NCBI RefSeq assembly: GCF_038397735.1
Contig: NZ_CP151635.1
Location: 3,038,001-3,102,000 of the forward strand
DNA length: 64,000 nt
Source of the DNA: Microbacterium sp. LWH13-1.2
GTDB taxonomy: Bacteria; Actinomycetota; Actinomycetes; Actinomycetales; Microbacteriaceae
Direction of reading: 5' to 3'
Part shown: positions 53,964-64,000 of the stretch, piece after piece
Layout: each line of letters starts with the position of its first letter
Numbering within the stretch: position 1 is the first letter of the stretch
The notes under the pieces: generated by a model
The model's input: the letters and a program-made list of their open reading frames with translations, nothing else
What the model was told of the DNA's origin: nothing
The model's database searches: none
Translations under genes and position numbers: made by a program

Positions 53964-54953
53964 CTATCGGCGCGCTTTCGCAATGAGGTCGGCGCGCGGA
54001 TTCTCGGCGGGCTCGAGGGACTGGAACTTCTCCAGCGCCTCACGAGCGGCATCGTCGAGGTGCGACGGCACCGCGATCTGCAGCTCGGCGAGCAGGTCGC
54101 CCGTGCCCTTGCTGGTCGTCACTCCCCGACCCTTGACGCGCAGCACGCGTCCTGACGGGGTGCCGGGCGCGACGCGGAGCTTGACCGTGTCGCCGCTGAG
54201 CGTGGGGACCTCGATGGTCGCACCGAGCGCGGCCTCGGTGAACGTCACCGGTACGACCACGCGCAGGTTCAGCCCTTCGCGGGTGAACACCGGATGCGGT
54301 CGCACCGCGATCTGCACCACGACGTCGCCGTTCTCCCCGCCGTCGGGCGAGGGGCGACCGCGTCCGCGGAGCCTGATCTTCTGACCGTCGGCCACACCGG
54401 CCGGGATCTTCACCTTGAACGGCTTGCCGTCGTCGCCCTGCAGGCTGATGGTCTCACCCTGCACGGCGGTGGCGAAGTCGAGCGTGGTGCGCGCCGTGAC
54501 GTCGGCGCCCTTCTGGGGGCCGCCGAAGCCTCGGTACCCGCCGGACGTCTGCCCGAACCGACCGGAGCCGAACGAACCGCCCTGACCCTGGTTGAACATC
54601 GCGAAGATGTCCTCGAAGTCAGCGGACTGCTGCTGCCCGCGCCCCTGCTGCCCGAACCGGCTGAAGACGTCTTCGAAGCCTCCTGCACCCGTGCCGCCCG
54701 CCGTGAAGCGTGCGCCCGAGCCCATCGCGCGGATCTCGTCGTACTCCTTGCGCTGTTCGGCGTCAGAGAGCACCGAGTACGCCTCGCTGATCTCTTTGAA
54801 CTTCGCCTCGGCCTTCGAATCGCCCTGATTGGAGTCGGGGTGATACTTGCGAGCGAGCTTTCGGTACGTCTTCTTGAGATCGGCGTCGCTGACGTCTTTC
54901 GAGACCCCGAGGGTCTTGTAGAAGTCCTTGTCGAACCAGTCCTGGCTAGCCAT
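53964..54953 (-). CDS. dnaJ: DnaJ-family co-chaperone without zinc fingers
   Basis: The 329-residue protein has a J domain with the HPD motif at 38-40 (KYHPDSNQGD) and a Gly/Phe/Gln-rich linker (about 75-150). C-terminal peptide-binding domains follow (VKIPAGVADGQKIRLRGRGRPSP, VRPHPVFTREGLNLRV). The CxxCxGxG zinc-finger repeats of class I DnaJ are absent, so it is class II (CbpA-like), as is usual for the operon-linked DnaJ1 of actinomycetes. It lies 7 bases after grpE and 57 before hspR. Confidence 0.95.
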   Translation of the reverse strand: MASQDWFDKDFYKTLGVSKDVSDADLKKTYRKLARKYHPDSNQGDSKAEAKFKEISEAYSVLSDAEQRKEYDEIRAMGSGARFTAGGTGAGGFEDVFSRFGQQGRGQQQSADFEDIFAMFNQGQGGSFGSGRFGQTSGGYRGFGGPQKGADVTARTTLDFATAVQGETISLQGDDGKPFKVKIPAGVADGQKIRLRGRGRPSPDGGENGDVVVQIAVRPHPVFTREGLNLRVVVPVTFTEAALGATIEVPTLSGDTVKLRVAPGTPSGRVLRVKGRGVTTSKGTGDLLAELQIAVPSHLDDAAREALEKFQSLEPAENPRADLIAKARR

Positions 54954-54960
54954 CGATCAC

Positions 54961-55602
54961 CTACTCTGCGGGTACGGCGACGACGACCTTCGCGGGACGC
55001 AGCTCGACGTCACCGAGGCGGTAACCCACCTCGACGACCTCGAGCACCGTGGTCTTGTCGGCGCCCGGCGTGGGCTGCTGGAAGATCGCCTCGTGGCGCT
55101 GCGGGTCGAATTCCTCGCCCTTCTCGCCGTACGAGACGACACCGAGCCGCTCCACCACCGTGCGCACCTTGCCGGCGATCACGGCGAAGGGAGTTCCCTC
55201 GACCAGATCACCGTGCTGAGCGGCGCGGTCGAGATCGTCGAGCACGGGGATGAGGCCCTTGGCGGCCTCGCCCTTGGCGCGCTCGATCTCGACCTGACGC
55301 TGCTCTTCGGTGCGGCGGCGGTAGTTGGCGTACTCGGCCTGGAGGCGCTTGAGGTCGTTCAGCAGCGTCGACTCCAGGTCGGCGAGCACAGCGTCTTCTG
55401 CTGCGGCCTCGCCGGTCTGGGTGGCGCCGAGGATGTCGTCGACCGTCAGATCGTCGGGCGCGCCGTCGATCGGCGTCTCGTCGGATCCTTCTGCGGCCGC
55501 GGCCTCGCGCGAGTCGGGATTCTGCGGCGCGGGGCCGGATGCCTGAGCATCCGACCCCTCGCTGCGAACCTCGTCGTCACCTTCGAAGTTCTTGTCCGTC
55601 AT
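54961..55602 (-). CDS. grpE: Nucleotide exchange factor GrpE
   Basis: The 213-residue protein has an acidic, disordered N-terminus (about 1-70, many Glu/Asp/Ala), then a coiled coil (LKRLQAEYANYRRRTEEQRQVE). The GrpE head contains LIPVLDDLDRAAQHGD and FDPQRHEAIFQQPTPG. It releases ADP from DnaK. It lies 2 bases after dnaK, so the two are coupled. Confidence 0.95.
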   Translation of the reverse strand: MTDKNFEGDDEVRSEGSDAQASGPAPQNPDSREAAAAEGSDETPIDGAPDDLTVDDILGATQTGEAAAEDAVLADLESTLLNDLKRLQAEYANYRRRTEEQRQVEIERAKGEAAKGLIPVLDDLDRAAQHGDLVEGTPFAVIAGKVRTVVERLGVVSYGEKGEEFDPQRHEAIFQQPTPGADKTTVLEVVEVGYRLGDVELRPAKVVVAVPAE

Positions 55603-55604
55603 GA

Positions 55605-57574
<1,970 letters not shown>

Positions 57575-57579
57575 ACAAA

Positions 57580-57600
57580 GTTGATATGAACTGGCTCAAC
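57580..57600. promoter_or_regulatory. Second, degenerate HAIR-like site upstream of dnaK
   Basis: GTTGATA-N7-GCTCAAC keeps the TTGA and CTCAA cores with the same 7-base spacing. It lies just upstream of the dnaK -35 and may raise HspR occupancy. Confidence 0.5.
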
Positions 57601-57646
57601 TTTGGATTCGAGGTTCGGAATCAGGCCGTCGTGCAAGAATCCCGGC

Positions 57647-58378
57647 GTGAGCCAACTGCCCCTCGACATCCCCGGCCTCGCGAATGCGCGCGACCTCGGG
57701 GGTCTGCCACGCCGGGACGGCAGCGTCACCCCGCATGGCGTCTTCATCCGCTCCGATGCCCCTGATCTCGTGTCGTCCGAGGGATGGAACCTCCTACGCG
57801 AACACAGGGTCACGACCGTGATCGACCTGCGGCGACCGGATGAGCGGACGACCGGCGTGCCCGACGACATCGACCTGATCGCCGTCGATCTCGACGGGGA
57901 CGAACGCGCCTTCTGGGAGCCGCTCGAGGCCGACGGCCGCTGGGGCACTCCCCTCTACTACGGGCCGCATCTCACCGATCTGCCCCATCGAATGGCGGGG
58001 GTGCTGCAGGCGATCGCGACGGCGCGCCCCGGCGGCATCCTGTTCCATTGCGCAGCCGGATGGGATCGCACCGGTCTCGTCGCGATGATCCTGCTGCGCG
58101 CGCTCGATGTGACGACCGAGGCCGCGCGCCGTGACTATGCGACCTCGTTCGCGAACGCGACCAGGATGGAGGCGCTCCGCAGCAGATCGCAGCACGCCGA
58201 GGAACGCCGAGCGGTGCTGACGCGCTTCGGCCACACACCGGAGTCCGCGTTCGCCGACGCGTACGAGTCGCTGGACCTCGAGGAATGGTCGAGGTCGGCA
58301 GGGCTCGACCGGGGCGTCGTGGTCGCACTGCGCACGTGGCGGAACTCCGTGCCCAGCCGCGGTCGCAACCCGAGTTAG
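57647..58378 (+). CDS. Protein-tyrosine phosphatase-like protein
   Basis: The 243-residue protein belongs to the bacterial tyrosine-phosphatase group with the loop HCAAGWDRTG (HCxxGxxR, catalytic Cys and Arg) in its second half. It has the usual opening (IPGLANARDLGGLPRRDGSV and VFIRSDAPD) and TVIDLRRPDER. It is cytoplasmic and could act on phosphotyrosine, phosphoinositide-like or other phosphoesters. The GTG start was chosen at SQLPLD. It is divergent from dnaK. Confidence 0.88.
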   Translation: MSQLPLDIPGLANARDLGGLPRRDGSVTPHGVFIRSDAPDLVSSEGWNLLREHRVTTVIDLRRPDERTTGVPDDIDLIAVDLDGDERAFWEPLEADGRWGTPLYYGPHLTDLPHRMAGVLQAIATARPGGILFHCAAGWDRTGLVAMILLRALDVTTEAARRDYATSFANATRMEALRSRSQHAEERRAVLTRFGHTPESAFADAYESLDLEEWSRSAGLDRGVVVALRTWRNSVPSRGRNPS

Positions 58379-58427
58379 GTGACCCTCAGTCGCGAGGTGG
58401 CAGACTGGACGTGACAGAAGGGCACTG

Positions 58428-59375
58428 ATGACTGACACGGACGCCTACGACGTGCTCGTGATCGGCGGCGGCCCCGCCGGGCTCTCCGCCGCGCTGAATC
58501 TCGGACGCTCGCTCATGCGCGTGCTCGTCGTCGACGCGGACCGTCCCCGCAACGCCGCCACTCTGAACTCGCACGGCTTCCTCACCCGCGACGGGGTGCC
58601 CCCTCACGAGCTGCGGCGCATCGCGCGCGCGGAGCTCGCCGCCTACCCGAACATCGAGGTGCGCACCCGCGTGCGAGTGCTCGAACTGTCGAGAGCGGAC
58701 GCCGCCGGCGGGGGGCGACGCCGGTTCACGGCGTCCATCGGTCGCAAGGACCCGACCGACATCGTCACCGCGCACTCGGTGCTGCTCGCCACCGGGCTGC
58801 GCGAGACCCTCCCCGACGTGCCCAACCTGCGCGGCTTCTACGGCATCAGCCTGTTCAGCTGCGCGGCCTGCGACGCGTGGGAGATGCGCGGGAGACGACT
58901 CGCGCTCATCGGCACGACGGGCGACCTCGCCGACCGCGCCCGGCTCATCGCACGCTGGACCGAGGATCTCACCGTCTTCACGCTCGGCGCCGACACCGTG
59001 ACGAGCGCGCAGGAGGCCGAGCTGGCCGCGGCGGGCGTCGCGGTCGCGCGTCATCCGATCTCCGAACTCGTCGGCGATCGCGGCCGCATCGAGGCGATCA
59101 GGCTCGACGACGGAGCCGTCATCCCGGTCGAGGGCGGGTTCGTGCGGCCGGAGTGGGAGACCGATCTGTCGTTCCTGCGCGGCTTCGCGCCGTCGATCGA
59201 TCCCGACGGCCATCTCGTGACCGACCGCTCGGGGCGCACCGACGTCCCCGGGCTCTACGCCGCCGGCGATGCGGCGATCCCCGGCCCGCAGCAGCTGATC
59301 GTCGCGGCGGGAGCGGGGGCGCGCGTCGCCTCGGTGATGGTGCAGGATGCCGTCGGCATCGCATCCGCGCACTGA
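58428..59375 (+). CDS. Thioredoxin reductase-like FAD/NAD(P) oxidoreductase
   Basis: The 315-residue flavoprotein opens with an FAD motif (YDVLVIGGGPAGLSAAL) and has the redox pair SCAACD at about 145-150. A second nucleotide domain begins near RRLALIGTTGDLAD. Its glycine fingerprint is weakened compared with true TrxB, so NADPH use is uncertain. The end GLYAAGDAAIPGPQQLIVAAGAGA is the FAD-binding tail. It resembles the short TrxB-like group whose partners are unknown. Confidence 0.85.
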   Translation: MTDTDAYDVLVIGGGPAGLSAALNLGRSLMRVLVVDADRPRNAATLNSHGFLTRDGVPPHELRRIARAELAAYPNIEVRTRVRVLELSRADAAGGGRRRFTASIGRKDPTDIVTAHSVLLATGLRETLPDVPNLRGFYGISLFSCAACDAWEMRGRRLALIGTTGDLADRARLIARWTEDLTVFTLGADTVTSAQEAELAAAGVAVARHPISELVGDRGRIEAIRLDDGAVIPVEGGFVRPEWETDLSFLRGFAPSIDPDGHLVTDRSGRTDVPGLYAAGDAAIPGPQQLIVAAGAGARVASVMVQDAVGIASAH

Positions 59376-59418
59376 CAGCCCTGCCCGGAATCGTCCCGCA
59401 GGGGCGCGCAGGCCCGGC

Positions 59419-59424
59419 TAGGCT
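59419..59424 (+). promoter_or_regulatory. -10 box of a leaderless promoter
   Basis: TAGGCT lies 7 bases before the ATG at 59432, matching the pattern of several leaderless genes in this window. Confidence 0.55.
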
Positions 59425-59431
59425 GACCGGC

Positions 59432-60106
59432 ATGACGCGCATCTCGCAGGTCTCCCCGCTCGTCCGCCTCGCCGCAGCCTCCGCGGTCGCCCTGGCAGTG
59501 CTGCCGCTCAGCGGATGCCTGTACGCGCAGATCCCCGTGAACACCCCCGACGGCGACGGCCCCGACCCGGCCCCCACCGCGAGCCCGACCGAGCAGCCGT
59601 CCGGAGACCTGCCCTCGTCGCTGACCTTCGCTGCGGGGGCCGACCTGCCCGCCACGGCCTACATCCAGTGGGGAGACGGCTTCGTGGTCGACGACGGCTG
59701 GAAGATCGTCAAGCCCGACGACGGCAACGGCGGCTGGACCTACGGCACGGTCGACGACACATGCACCGCGCAGTTCTGGCAGGGGCTCATCCCCGATGTG
59801 CCGACGGTCGCGGGCGATGACAGCGTCAGCTCCGACGCGATGCTCGCCGTGATCCTGGGTGAGGCGGATGCAGCGGCCATCACACCGCTCTCGACGACCG
59901 GCGCCTTCAGCTACCAGATCGGCGGCAACACCGACGTCGAGAACCGTCAGGTCGAGGGCGAGGCCGGCGAGCGCACCTGGAGCATGGCCGCGCGGGCCTT
60001 CACCGCGACCGGCGTCGGACTCTACGTGATCGTCGACTGCACGGGTGGCGACATCGACGCGACCATGGCCGAGGTCATCGACAAGAACGCCGTCGTCGTG
60101 CAGTGA
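59432..60106 (+). CDS. Secreted lipoprotein of unknown function
   Basis: The 224-residue protein has a lipobox (LAAASAVALAVLPLSGC, Cys at about 30) and a Pro/Thr/Asp-rich linker to about 55. A soluble domain follows with WTYGTVDDTCTAQFW and a late VDCTGG, giving two cysteines that could pair outside the cell. I do not recognise a family. It lies alone before an array of 21-bp repeats. Confidence 0.75.
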   Translation: MTRISQVSPLVRLAAASAVALAVLPLSGCLYAQIPVNTPDGDGPDPAPTASPTEQPSGDLPSSLTFAAGADLPATAYIQWGDGFVVDDGWKIVKPDDGNGGWTYGTVDDTCTAQFWQGLIPDVPTVAGDDSVSSDAMLAVILGEADAAAITPLSTTGAFSYQIGGNTDVENRQVEGEAGERTWSMAARAFTATGVGLYVIVDCTGGDIDATMAEVIDKNAVVVQ

Positions 60107-60117
60107 CGCGCGCCGGG

Positions 60118-60222
60118 CGTCACTTGCCTCGGGGCGGACGTCACTTGCCGCCGGGCGGACGTCACTTGCCGCCGGGCGGATGTCACTTGCCTCGGGGCGG
60201 ACGTCACTTGCCGCCGGGTGGA
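60118..60222. repeat. Five 21-bp tandem repeats copying the 3' end of a DUF3817 gene
   Basis: Five head-to-tail units of 21 bp (TGTCACTTGCCNCCGGGCGGA type, with a CTCGGGG variant in the first and fourth) run from 60118 to 60222. The last overlaps the final codons of the minus-strand DUF3817 gene. Each unit encodes, on that strand, the tail PPGGK or a variant followed by the stop. Confidence 0.9.
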
Positions 60223-60665
60223 CCGACCAGCAGCAGGATCACGTACAGCGCGACGATTCCGACGACGAGCAGGATCGCGAGCACCCACGGACGGCGCAGG
60301 AACCACCGCATGAGCCGGTCGTACCACCGGGCGTCCCGTGGGTCGGCGGTGTGCTCCAGCCGCCAGTCGCCGGCCAGTCTCCCGGTGCGGTGCAGCCAGA
60401 TCTCCATGGGGATCGTCGCGTAGGGCACGATCGCGCTGACCACGGCGAGGATCGCGACGCCGAGGTGCCAGCGCTGGTTCAGCGCGACGAGCACGGCGGT
60501 CGCCGCATACGCGAGGAACACGAAACCGTGGATGCCGCCGCCCACCGTCACGACGATGCCGGGCGCACCGACGGCACGGGCGATGATCGCCGAGATGAGA
60601 ATGGTCCAGGTGATCGCCTCGGCGATCGCGAGGACTCGGAACAGGCGGTCGGGTGTGCGGAACAC
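60204..60665 (-). CDS. DUF3817-family membrane protein
   Basis: The 153-residue protein begins VFRTPDRLFRVLAIAEAITW and has three or four membrane helices (about 10-30, 38-60, 68-90, 128-148). The last is VLAILLVVGIVALYVILLLV, before the end PPGGK. This fits DUF3817, a small integral membrane family common in actinomycetes with unknown role. The GTG start has GAGGAG 5-6 bases upstream. The 3' end is inside the repeat array. Confidence 0.82.
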   Translation of the reverse strand: MFRTPDRLFRVLAIAEAITWTILISAIIARAVGAPGIVVTVGGGIHGFVFLAYAATAVLVALNQRWHLGVAILAVVSAIVPYATIPMEIWLHRTGRLAGDWRLEHTADPRDARWYDRLMRWFLRRPWVLAILLVVGIVALYVILLLVGPPGGK

Positions 60666-60734
60666 GGGACTCCTCGGGTGGGGTCCTTCCAGAGTATCCG
60701 GAATAGCTATGAGCCCCTGGGCGTTGCCGAAGGC

Positions 60735-61652
60735 ATGGTGACCGTCGATTCCGCAGCCCTCGGGCACGTGCTCGACTCCGTCGACCTGCGGGTCGGCATC
60801 GCCCGACGCGTGCCGCTCGCCGCCGGAGGGATCCTGCCGATCCCCGCAGGCTCTGCCACCCTCGTGTACATCGCGGACGGCTCGGTGCACGGGCATCCGC
60901 CGCTGACCACGGGATGCCGCCTCGACGTCGACCGAGCAGCGCAGATCATCGCAGTGGACGATCGACCGCTGCACGCGAACCTGGTCGCCGGAGATGCGTT
61001 CCTCACGCTCGGGCGCGCGTCGATCGCCCTCGAAGCCGACGGGGTCACGGACCTCGTGGTCGTCGACCTGGAGTTCTCGGACAGTGCCGCGATGATCGCC
61101 GCGCTTCTTCCCGATCCGATCACCGTCATGTCGTTCGCAGCGCTGGAACCCGCAGCCGCCGCACTCGCCGGCAGCATGGGTCCCACCGATCCCGCCACGT
61201 GCCCCTCACGCCAGGGCGATCCGGTGATCTGCCGGATGATGGCCCAGACCGTGCTGCTCTCCGTGATCCGCGCGTGGGCGGCGAACGGCTGCGCGCCGGC
61301 AGGCTGGCCCTCCGTGACGAAGGATCCTTTCCTCGACCGCGTGATCGACGCGATCCACGAGCAACCAGGCCGCGACTGGACGGTCGAGCGCCTCGCGAGC
61401 GTCGGAGCCATGTCGCGCTCGGTGTTCGCCGAGCGCTTCCGCGCCGCGATCGGCCGATCGCCCGCCGACTACGTCACCGAGGTGCGCGTCGACGCGGCGA
61501 AGCGGATGCTGGGCTCCGGCCGATCCGTCAGCGAGACCTCACGCGAGCTGGGCTATGCCTCGGACGAGGGATTCAGCCGCGCGTTCCGCCGCCGCACCGG
61601 GCTGACGCCTTCGGCCTGGCGTGCGGCGGAGCTGACCGCGGTTCCCGCCTGA
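60735..61652 (+). CDS. AraC-family transcriptional regulator
   Basis: The 305-residue protein has a cupin-like N-terminal sensor (about 15-120, GILPIPAGSATLVYIADGS and the following barrel). A C-terminal AraC double helix-turn-helix lies at about 205-300 (VERLASVGAMSRSVFAERFRAAIG, VSETSRELGYASDEGFSRAF). ATG at 60735 is used, but GTG at 60738 has better spacing from GAAGG. It is convergent with an MFS gene, not divergent, so the MFS may or may not be its target. Confidence 0.85.
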   Translation: MVTVDSAALGHVLDSVDLRVGIARRVPLAAGGILPIPAGSATLVYIADGSVHGHPPLTTGCRLDVDRAAQIIAVDDRPLHANLVAGDAFLTLGRASIALEADGVTDLVVVDLEFSDSAAMIAALLPDPITVMSFAALEPAAAALAGSMGPTDPATCPSRQGDPVICRMMAQTVLLSVIRAWAANGCAPAGWPSVTKDPFLDRVIDAIHEQPGRDWTVERLASVGAMSRSVFAERFRAAIGRSPADYVTEVRVDAAKRMLGSGRSVSETSRELGYASDEGFSRAFRRRTGLTPSAWRAAELTAVPA

Positions 61653-61709
61653 GGCCGCCGGCCCGCGAGCGGGAGACGAGGCGACGAGCGAACGAGCGAA
61701 CGAGGCGAC

Positions 61710-62912
61710 TCAGACGAGCGCCGCCGCCGTGTTCCTGCGGTTCGACATTCCGAAGAGCACGGCGCCGACCAGCAGCGAGATCGCCCCGAGCACATAGACG
61801 AACTCGACGTCGAGGGTGTCGACGAGCAGACCTCCGAGACCGGCCGCGATCGTGATCGCTCCCTGGAAGCCGACCACGACGAGGCTGCCGCCGGCTTCGA
61901 GGCGGTCGGGGGTGCGATGCCCCACCCAGGTGTTGATCACGAGCAACCACGACGAGAAGAAGAATCCCCACACCAGCACGACGATTCCGATGCCGAGGAC
62001 GGACCCGGAGAGGAAGATCATCGACAGCACCGAGGCGGCGATCACGAGCGGGGCGAACACCGCGAAGAACGCGAAGGTGCGGTCGATGAAGAATCCGAGC
62101 CCGAGGTTGCCGGCGAGGCCGCCGACGCCGAAGAGGGCGAGCAGCAGGATGATCGTCGACGGCTCGACCTCGGGGATGCGCTCGAGCGCGAGCCGCACGT
62201 AGGTGTACGCGAGGAAGTGCCCGAGCACCACGAGCACGTGCCCGACCATGCCGAGCCCGATGCCGGGGCGACGCAGGGTGTCGACGAGCAGACGGATGCT
62301 CGACGCCTGCTCGGCAGGTACCGACGGCAGCATGAATCGCAGCGCCACCGCGAGCACCACCATGAGCACGCCGGCGATCGCGAACACCGTCTGCCAATCG
62401 ACGATCTCGCTGAGCATGACGCCGAGCGGCACTCCCGCGACCGTCGCGAGCGAGACGCCGGCGGAGGTGAACATGACCCCTCGCCCGAGGTGCTCGGGGC
62501 CCGCGAGCCGCACGGCCACCGTGATGGACATCGCCCAGAACGCGCTGATCGCCGCTCCCAGTAGGAACCGTGCGAGCAGGACGATGAGGAGGTTCGGCGC
62601 GACCGCGACGATCAGATTGGATGCGGCGGCGGCGAGCGCCATCCAGATGAGCAGCGACCGACGGTCGAGACGGGGGAAGATCAGGCCGACCGTGGGGGCG
62701 ACGATCAGGCCGACGAGAGCGGTGACGGTCACGGTCTGCCCGGCCTGGCCGGGCGTGACACCGAGCGCGTCTGCCATCTCGGTGAGCACGCCGTTGGGCA
62801 GGAACTCCGCGGTGACGAGCAGGAAGCCCATCAGCATCAGCACGATGAGCCCGCCGTAGCGGATGCCCTCGGTGCGGGCGGTCGTCACGGGTACGGGCGC
62901 GGTGGTGGTCAT
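61710..62912 (-). CDS. MFS transporter (DHA1-like drug/metabolite exporter)
   Basis: The 400-residue protein has twelve predicted helices. The segments YGGLIVLMLMGFLLVTAEFLP (first helix) and the loop LIFPRLDRRSLLIWMA between helices 2 and 3, in the place of the family DRxGRR motif, are visible. The class resembles actinobacterial sugar-efflux/drug-efflux exporters. The substrate is unknown. It has its own promoter region on the minus strand and is convergent with the AraC gene. Confidence 0.88.
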   Translation of the reverse strand: MTTTAPVPVTTARTEGIRYGGLIVLMLMGFLLVTAEFLPNGVLTEMADALGVTPGQAGQTVTVTALVGLIVAPTVGLIFPRLDRRSLLIWMALAAAASNLIVAVAPNLLIVLLARFLLGAAISAFWAMSITVAVRLAGPEHLGRGVMFTSAGVSLATVAGVPLGVMLSEIVDWQTVFAIAGVLMVVLAVALRFMLPSVPAEQASSIRLLVDTLRRPGIGLGMVGHVLVVLGHFLAYTYVRLALERIPEVEPSTIILLLALFGVGGLAGNLGLGFFIDRTFAFFAVFAPLVIAASVLSMIFLSGSVLGIGIVVLVWGFFFSSWLLVINTWVGHRTPDRLEAGGSLVVVGFQGAITIAAGLGGLLVDTLDVEFVYVLGAISLLVGAVLFGMSNRRNTAAALV

Positions 62913-63030
62913 GCGTCAACACTCGCAGTCGCGGGGATGCTGCACCCGACGCTGCGTCCACGGCATCCGACCATTCGTCCGGACCGCGCCCGGAGCACCG
63001 GACCGGCCCTGGGAGTCAGTCGATCGGGTC

Positions 63031-63060
63031 TGGACACGATCCGCCCGTGACCTCTAGGCT
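63031..63060 (+). promoter_or_regulatory. Promoter of the small ORF / RIO kinase transcript
   Basis: TGGACA (63031-63036), an 18-base spacer and TAGGCT (63055-63060) form a good promoter. It lies 53 bases before the small ORF at 63113 and about 150 before the kinase. Confidence 0.6.
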
Positions 63061-63112
63061 CGACGACGCGCCGGGGTTCTCCCGGAAGGTCTCAGCGAGA
63101 GGAGTGGATGAC

Positions 63113-63175
63113 ATGAACGCATTCTCTGTCGCGCCCCTCGCCGACATCCTTCCTCTCGAGGCCGCCCGCTCCTGA
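63113..63175 (+). CDS. Small ORF (20 aa) before the RIO kinase, possible leader peptide
   Basis: A strong GAGAGGAG lies about 9 bases before the ATG. The 20 codons encode MNAFSVAPLADILPLEAARS, ending 33 bases before the kinase start. An in-frame GTG at 63104 would add three residues. It could be a leader peptide controlling the kinase gene, or a short membrane-free microprotein. No family is recognised. Confidence 0.45.
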   Translation: MNAFSVAPLADILPLEAARS

Positions 63176-63208
63176 TCCGCGGTGGCCTCCTTCTCTCGGA
63201 GCCACACC

Positions 63209-64000
63209 GTGTCTGATCTCTTCGCTTCTTACGAAGCATCCTCGTCCCGTCTCTCCCCCGCCCCTTCGTCGACCGGGTCGGCGTTCGACGCCTCTCCCTT
63301 CGAGTCCGTCCCGACGTTCGCCGATGTCGAACCCGGCGACAACCAGCGATGGAGCACATGGCCGGCGGTCACCCCATCGGAGCGCGGCCCCCTGCCGTGG
63401 CCTGCCTGGGTCGTGACGAGCGCCGGCGCGCTCGACACCGAGCTCGGCATCCTCAAGACCGGCAAGGAGGCCGATGTGTTCCTGCTGGAACGGGCGGTGC
63501 CGGACGACGCCGCCCAGCGCACGTTGCTCGCCGCCAAGCGCTATCGCGGCACCGACCACAGCAGCTTCCACCGCTCGGGCGTCTACACCGAGGGTCGCAG
63601 CACCAGGAACACCCGCGACACCAGGGCGCTCGCCAAGAGGTCCGAGCACGGCCGGGCGGTCGCCGCCGCGCAGTGGTCGTTCGCCGAGTTCGATGCGCTG
63701 TGCCGAATGTGGGAGCTCGGCGCGCCCGTTCCCTACCCCGTGCAGGTCAACGGCACCGAGCTGCTCATGGAGTTCGTCGGCGACGCGAACGGCGTCGCCG
63801 CTCCCCGACTCGCGGCGGTGCGCAGCGACCGCGCCGCGCTGGCCGATCTGTACGACCAGATCGTCGACCTGATGCGCATCTTCGCCGCGGCCGGCTTCGC
63901 GCACGGCGATCTCTCGGCCTACAACCTGCTCGTGCACGACGGCCGGGTGCGGGTGATCGACCTGCCGCAGATCGTCGACATCATCGCCAACCCGCAGGGC
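63209..64000 (+). CDS. RIO-type serine/threonine kinase, N-terminal part (runs off window)
   Basis: The frame is open from the GTG at 63209 to the end of the window (264 codons). It has TGKEADVFLLER, a RIO-like nucleotide loop, and LLAAKRYRGTDHSSF with the ATP-site Lys. The catalytic loop FAHGDLSAYNLLVHDGRVRVIDLPQI carries the catalytic Asp and the metal-binding Asp. A disordered Ser/Pro-rich head (about 1-60) precedes the kinase. Bacterial RIO1-like kinases have unknown substrates. GGAG lies 8 bases before the GTG. The C-terminus lies beyond the window. Confidence 0.85.
   Translation, partial: MSDLFASYEASSSRLSPAPSSTGSAFDASPFESVPTFADVEPGDNQRWSTWPAVTPSERGPLPWPAWVVTSAGALDTELGILKTGKEADVFLLERAVPDDAAQRTLLAAKRYRGTDHSSFHRSGVYTEGRSTRNTRDTRALAKRSEHGRAVAAAQWSFAEFDALCRMWELGAPVPYPVQVNGTELLMEFVGDANGVAAPRLAAVRSDRAALADLYDQIVDLMRIFAAAGFAHGDLSAYNLLVHDGRVRVIDLPQIVDIIANPQG

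Noticed and set aside
60118..60222. Five regular repeats considered as a CRISPR or riboswitch-like array
   Set aside because: There are no spacers, the unit is only 21 bp, and the array is explained by copies of the neighbouring gene end.

Overview
The window reads as chromosome of a high-GC actinomycete, most probably Microbacterium or a close Microbacteriaceae relative. The evidence is dense coding with G/C-rich third positions, frequent GTG starts and ATGA/GTGA overlaps, HAIR-type (HspR) heat-shock operators, a DUF222-type HNH protein, many TAnnnT -10 boxes only 6-7 nt before a start codon (leaderless genes), and actinobacterial forms of PutA, CoaBC and ClpB. The genus is inferred. No rRNA, tRNA, CRISPR array, prophage or insertion sequence was recognised, and no non-coding stretch exceeds about 210 bases.

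Layout. 1-15.0 kb: end of an ABC-2 permease, putA with a divergent LysR regulator, a nitroreductase, clpB, coaBC, an NRDE-family protein, a GlxA/AraC-type regulator, three small membrane proteins (two are Pro/Gln-rich paralogues, one with a 21-bp repeat array) and two GT4 glycosyltransferases. 15.1-20.1 kb: an unassigned protein, tandem repeats, a DUF222-HNH protein, a MarR regulator with two membrane proteins, and a YjbR/MmcQ protein.

20.1-33.5 kb: the most notable region, which looks like a complete locus for eating high-mannose N-glycans. It holds a secreted EndoH-like GH18 endoglycosidase, an ABC importer (binding lipoprotein and two permeases, no ATPase), a GH92 and a GH38 alpha-mannosidase and a GH5_18-like beta-mannosidase (all three without a signal peptide), and a LacI regulator. 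A 16-bp partly palindromic operator (consensus RCTnAAGCGnTnnAGT) occurs five times, at all three promoter regions of the locus. The proposed flow is: release the glycan outside, import it whole, trim it inside, and induce through the LacI protein.

33.7-50.5 kb: sugar and acid catabolism. A second LacI regulator with the operator TGAAATCGRTTTCA links an L-fucose-isomerase-family gene, itself, and a minus-strand operon of ABC importer, enolase-superfamily dehydratase, SDR dehydrogenase and DapA/NanA-fold aldolase. An acyl-CoA synthetase lies beside it. Next come a GntR/FCD regulator, a tctCBA tripartite transporter coupled to another DapA-fold aldolase, and a second GntR regulator. The tctC and gntR promoters share a CTGTYAACAGTYAACA operator.

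50.6-64 kb: DoxX and Pr6Pr membrane proteins, a flavin amine oxidase lipoprotein whose usual C-terminal motif stands at the N-terminus (apparent circular permutation), the dnaK-grpE-dnaJ-hspR operon with HAIR sites, a tyrosine phosphatase, a TrxB-like flavoprotein, a lipoprotein, five 21-bp repeats that copy the 3' end of the neighbouring DUF3817 gene, an AraC regulator, an MFS exporter, and a RIO-type kinase that runs off the window.
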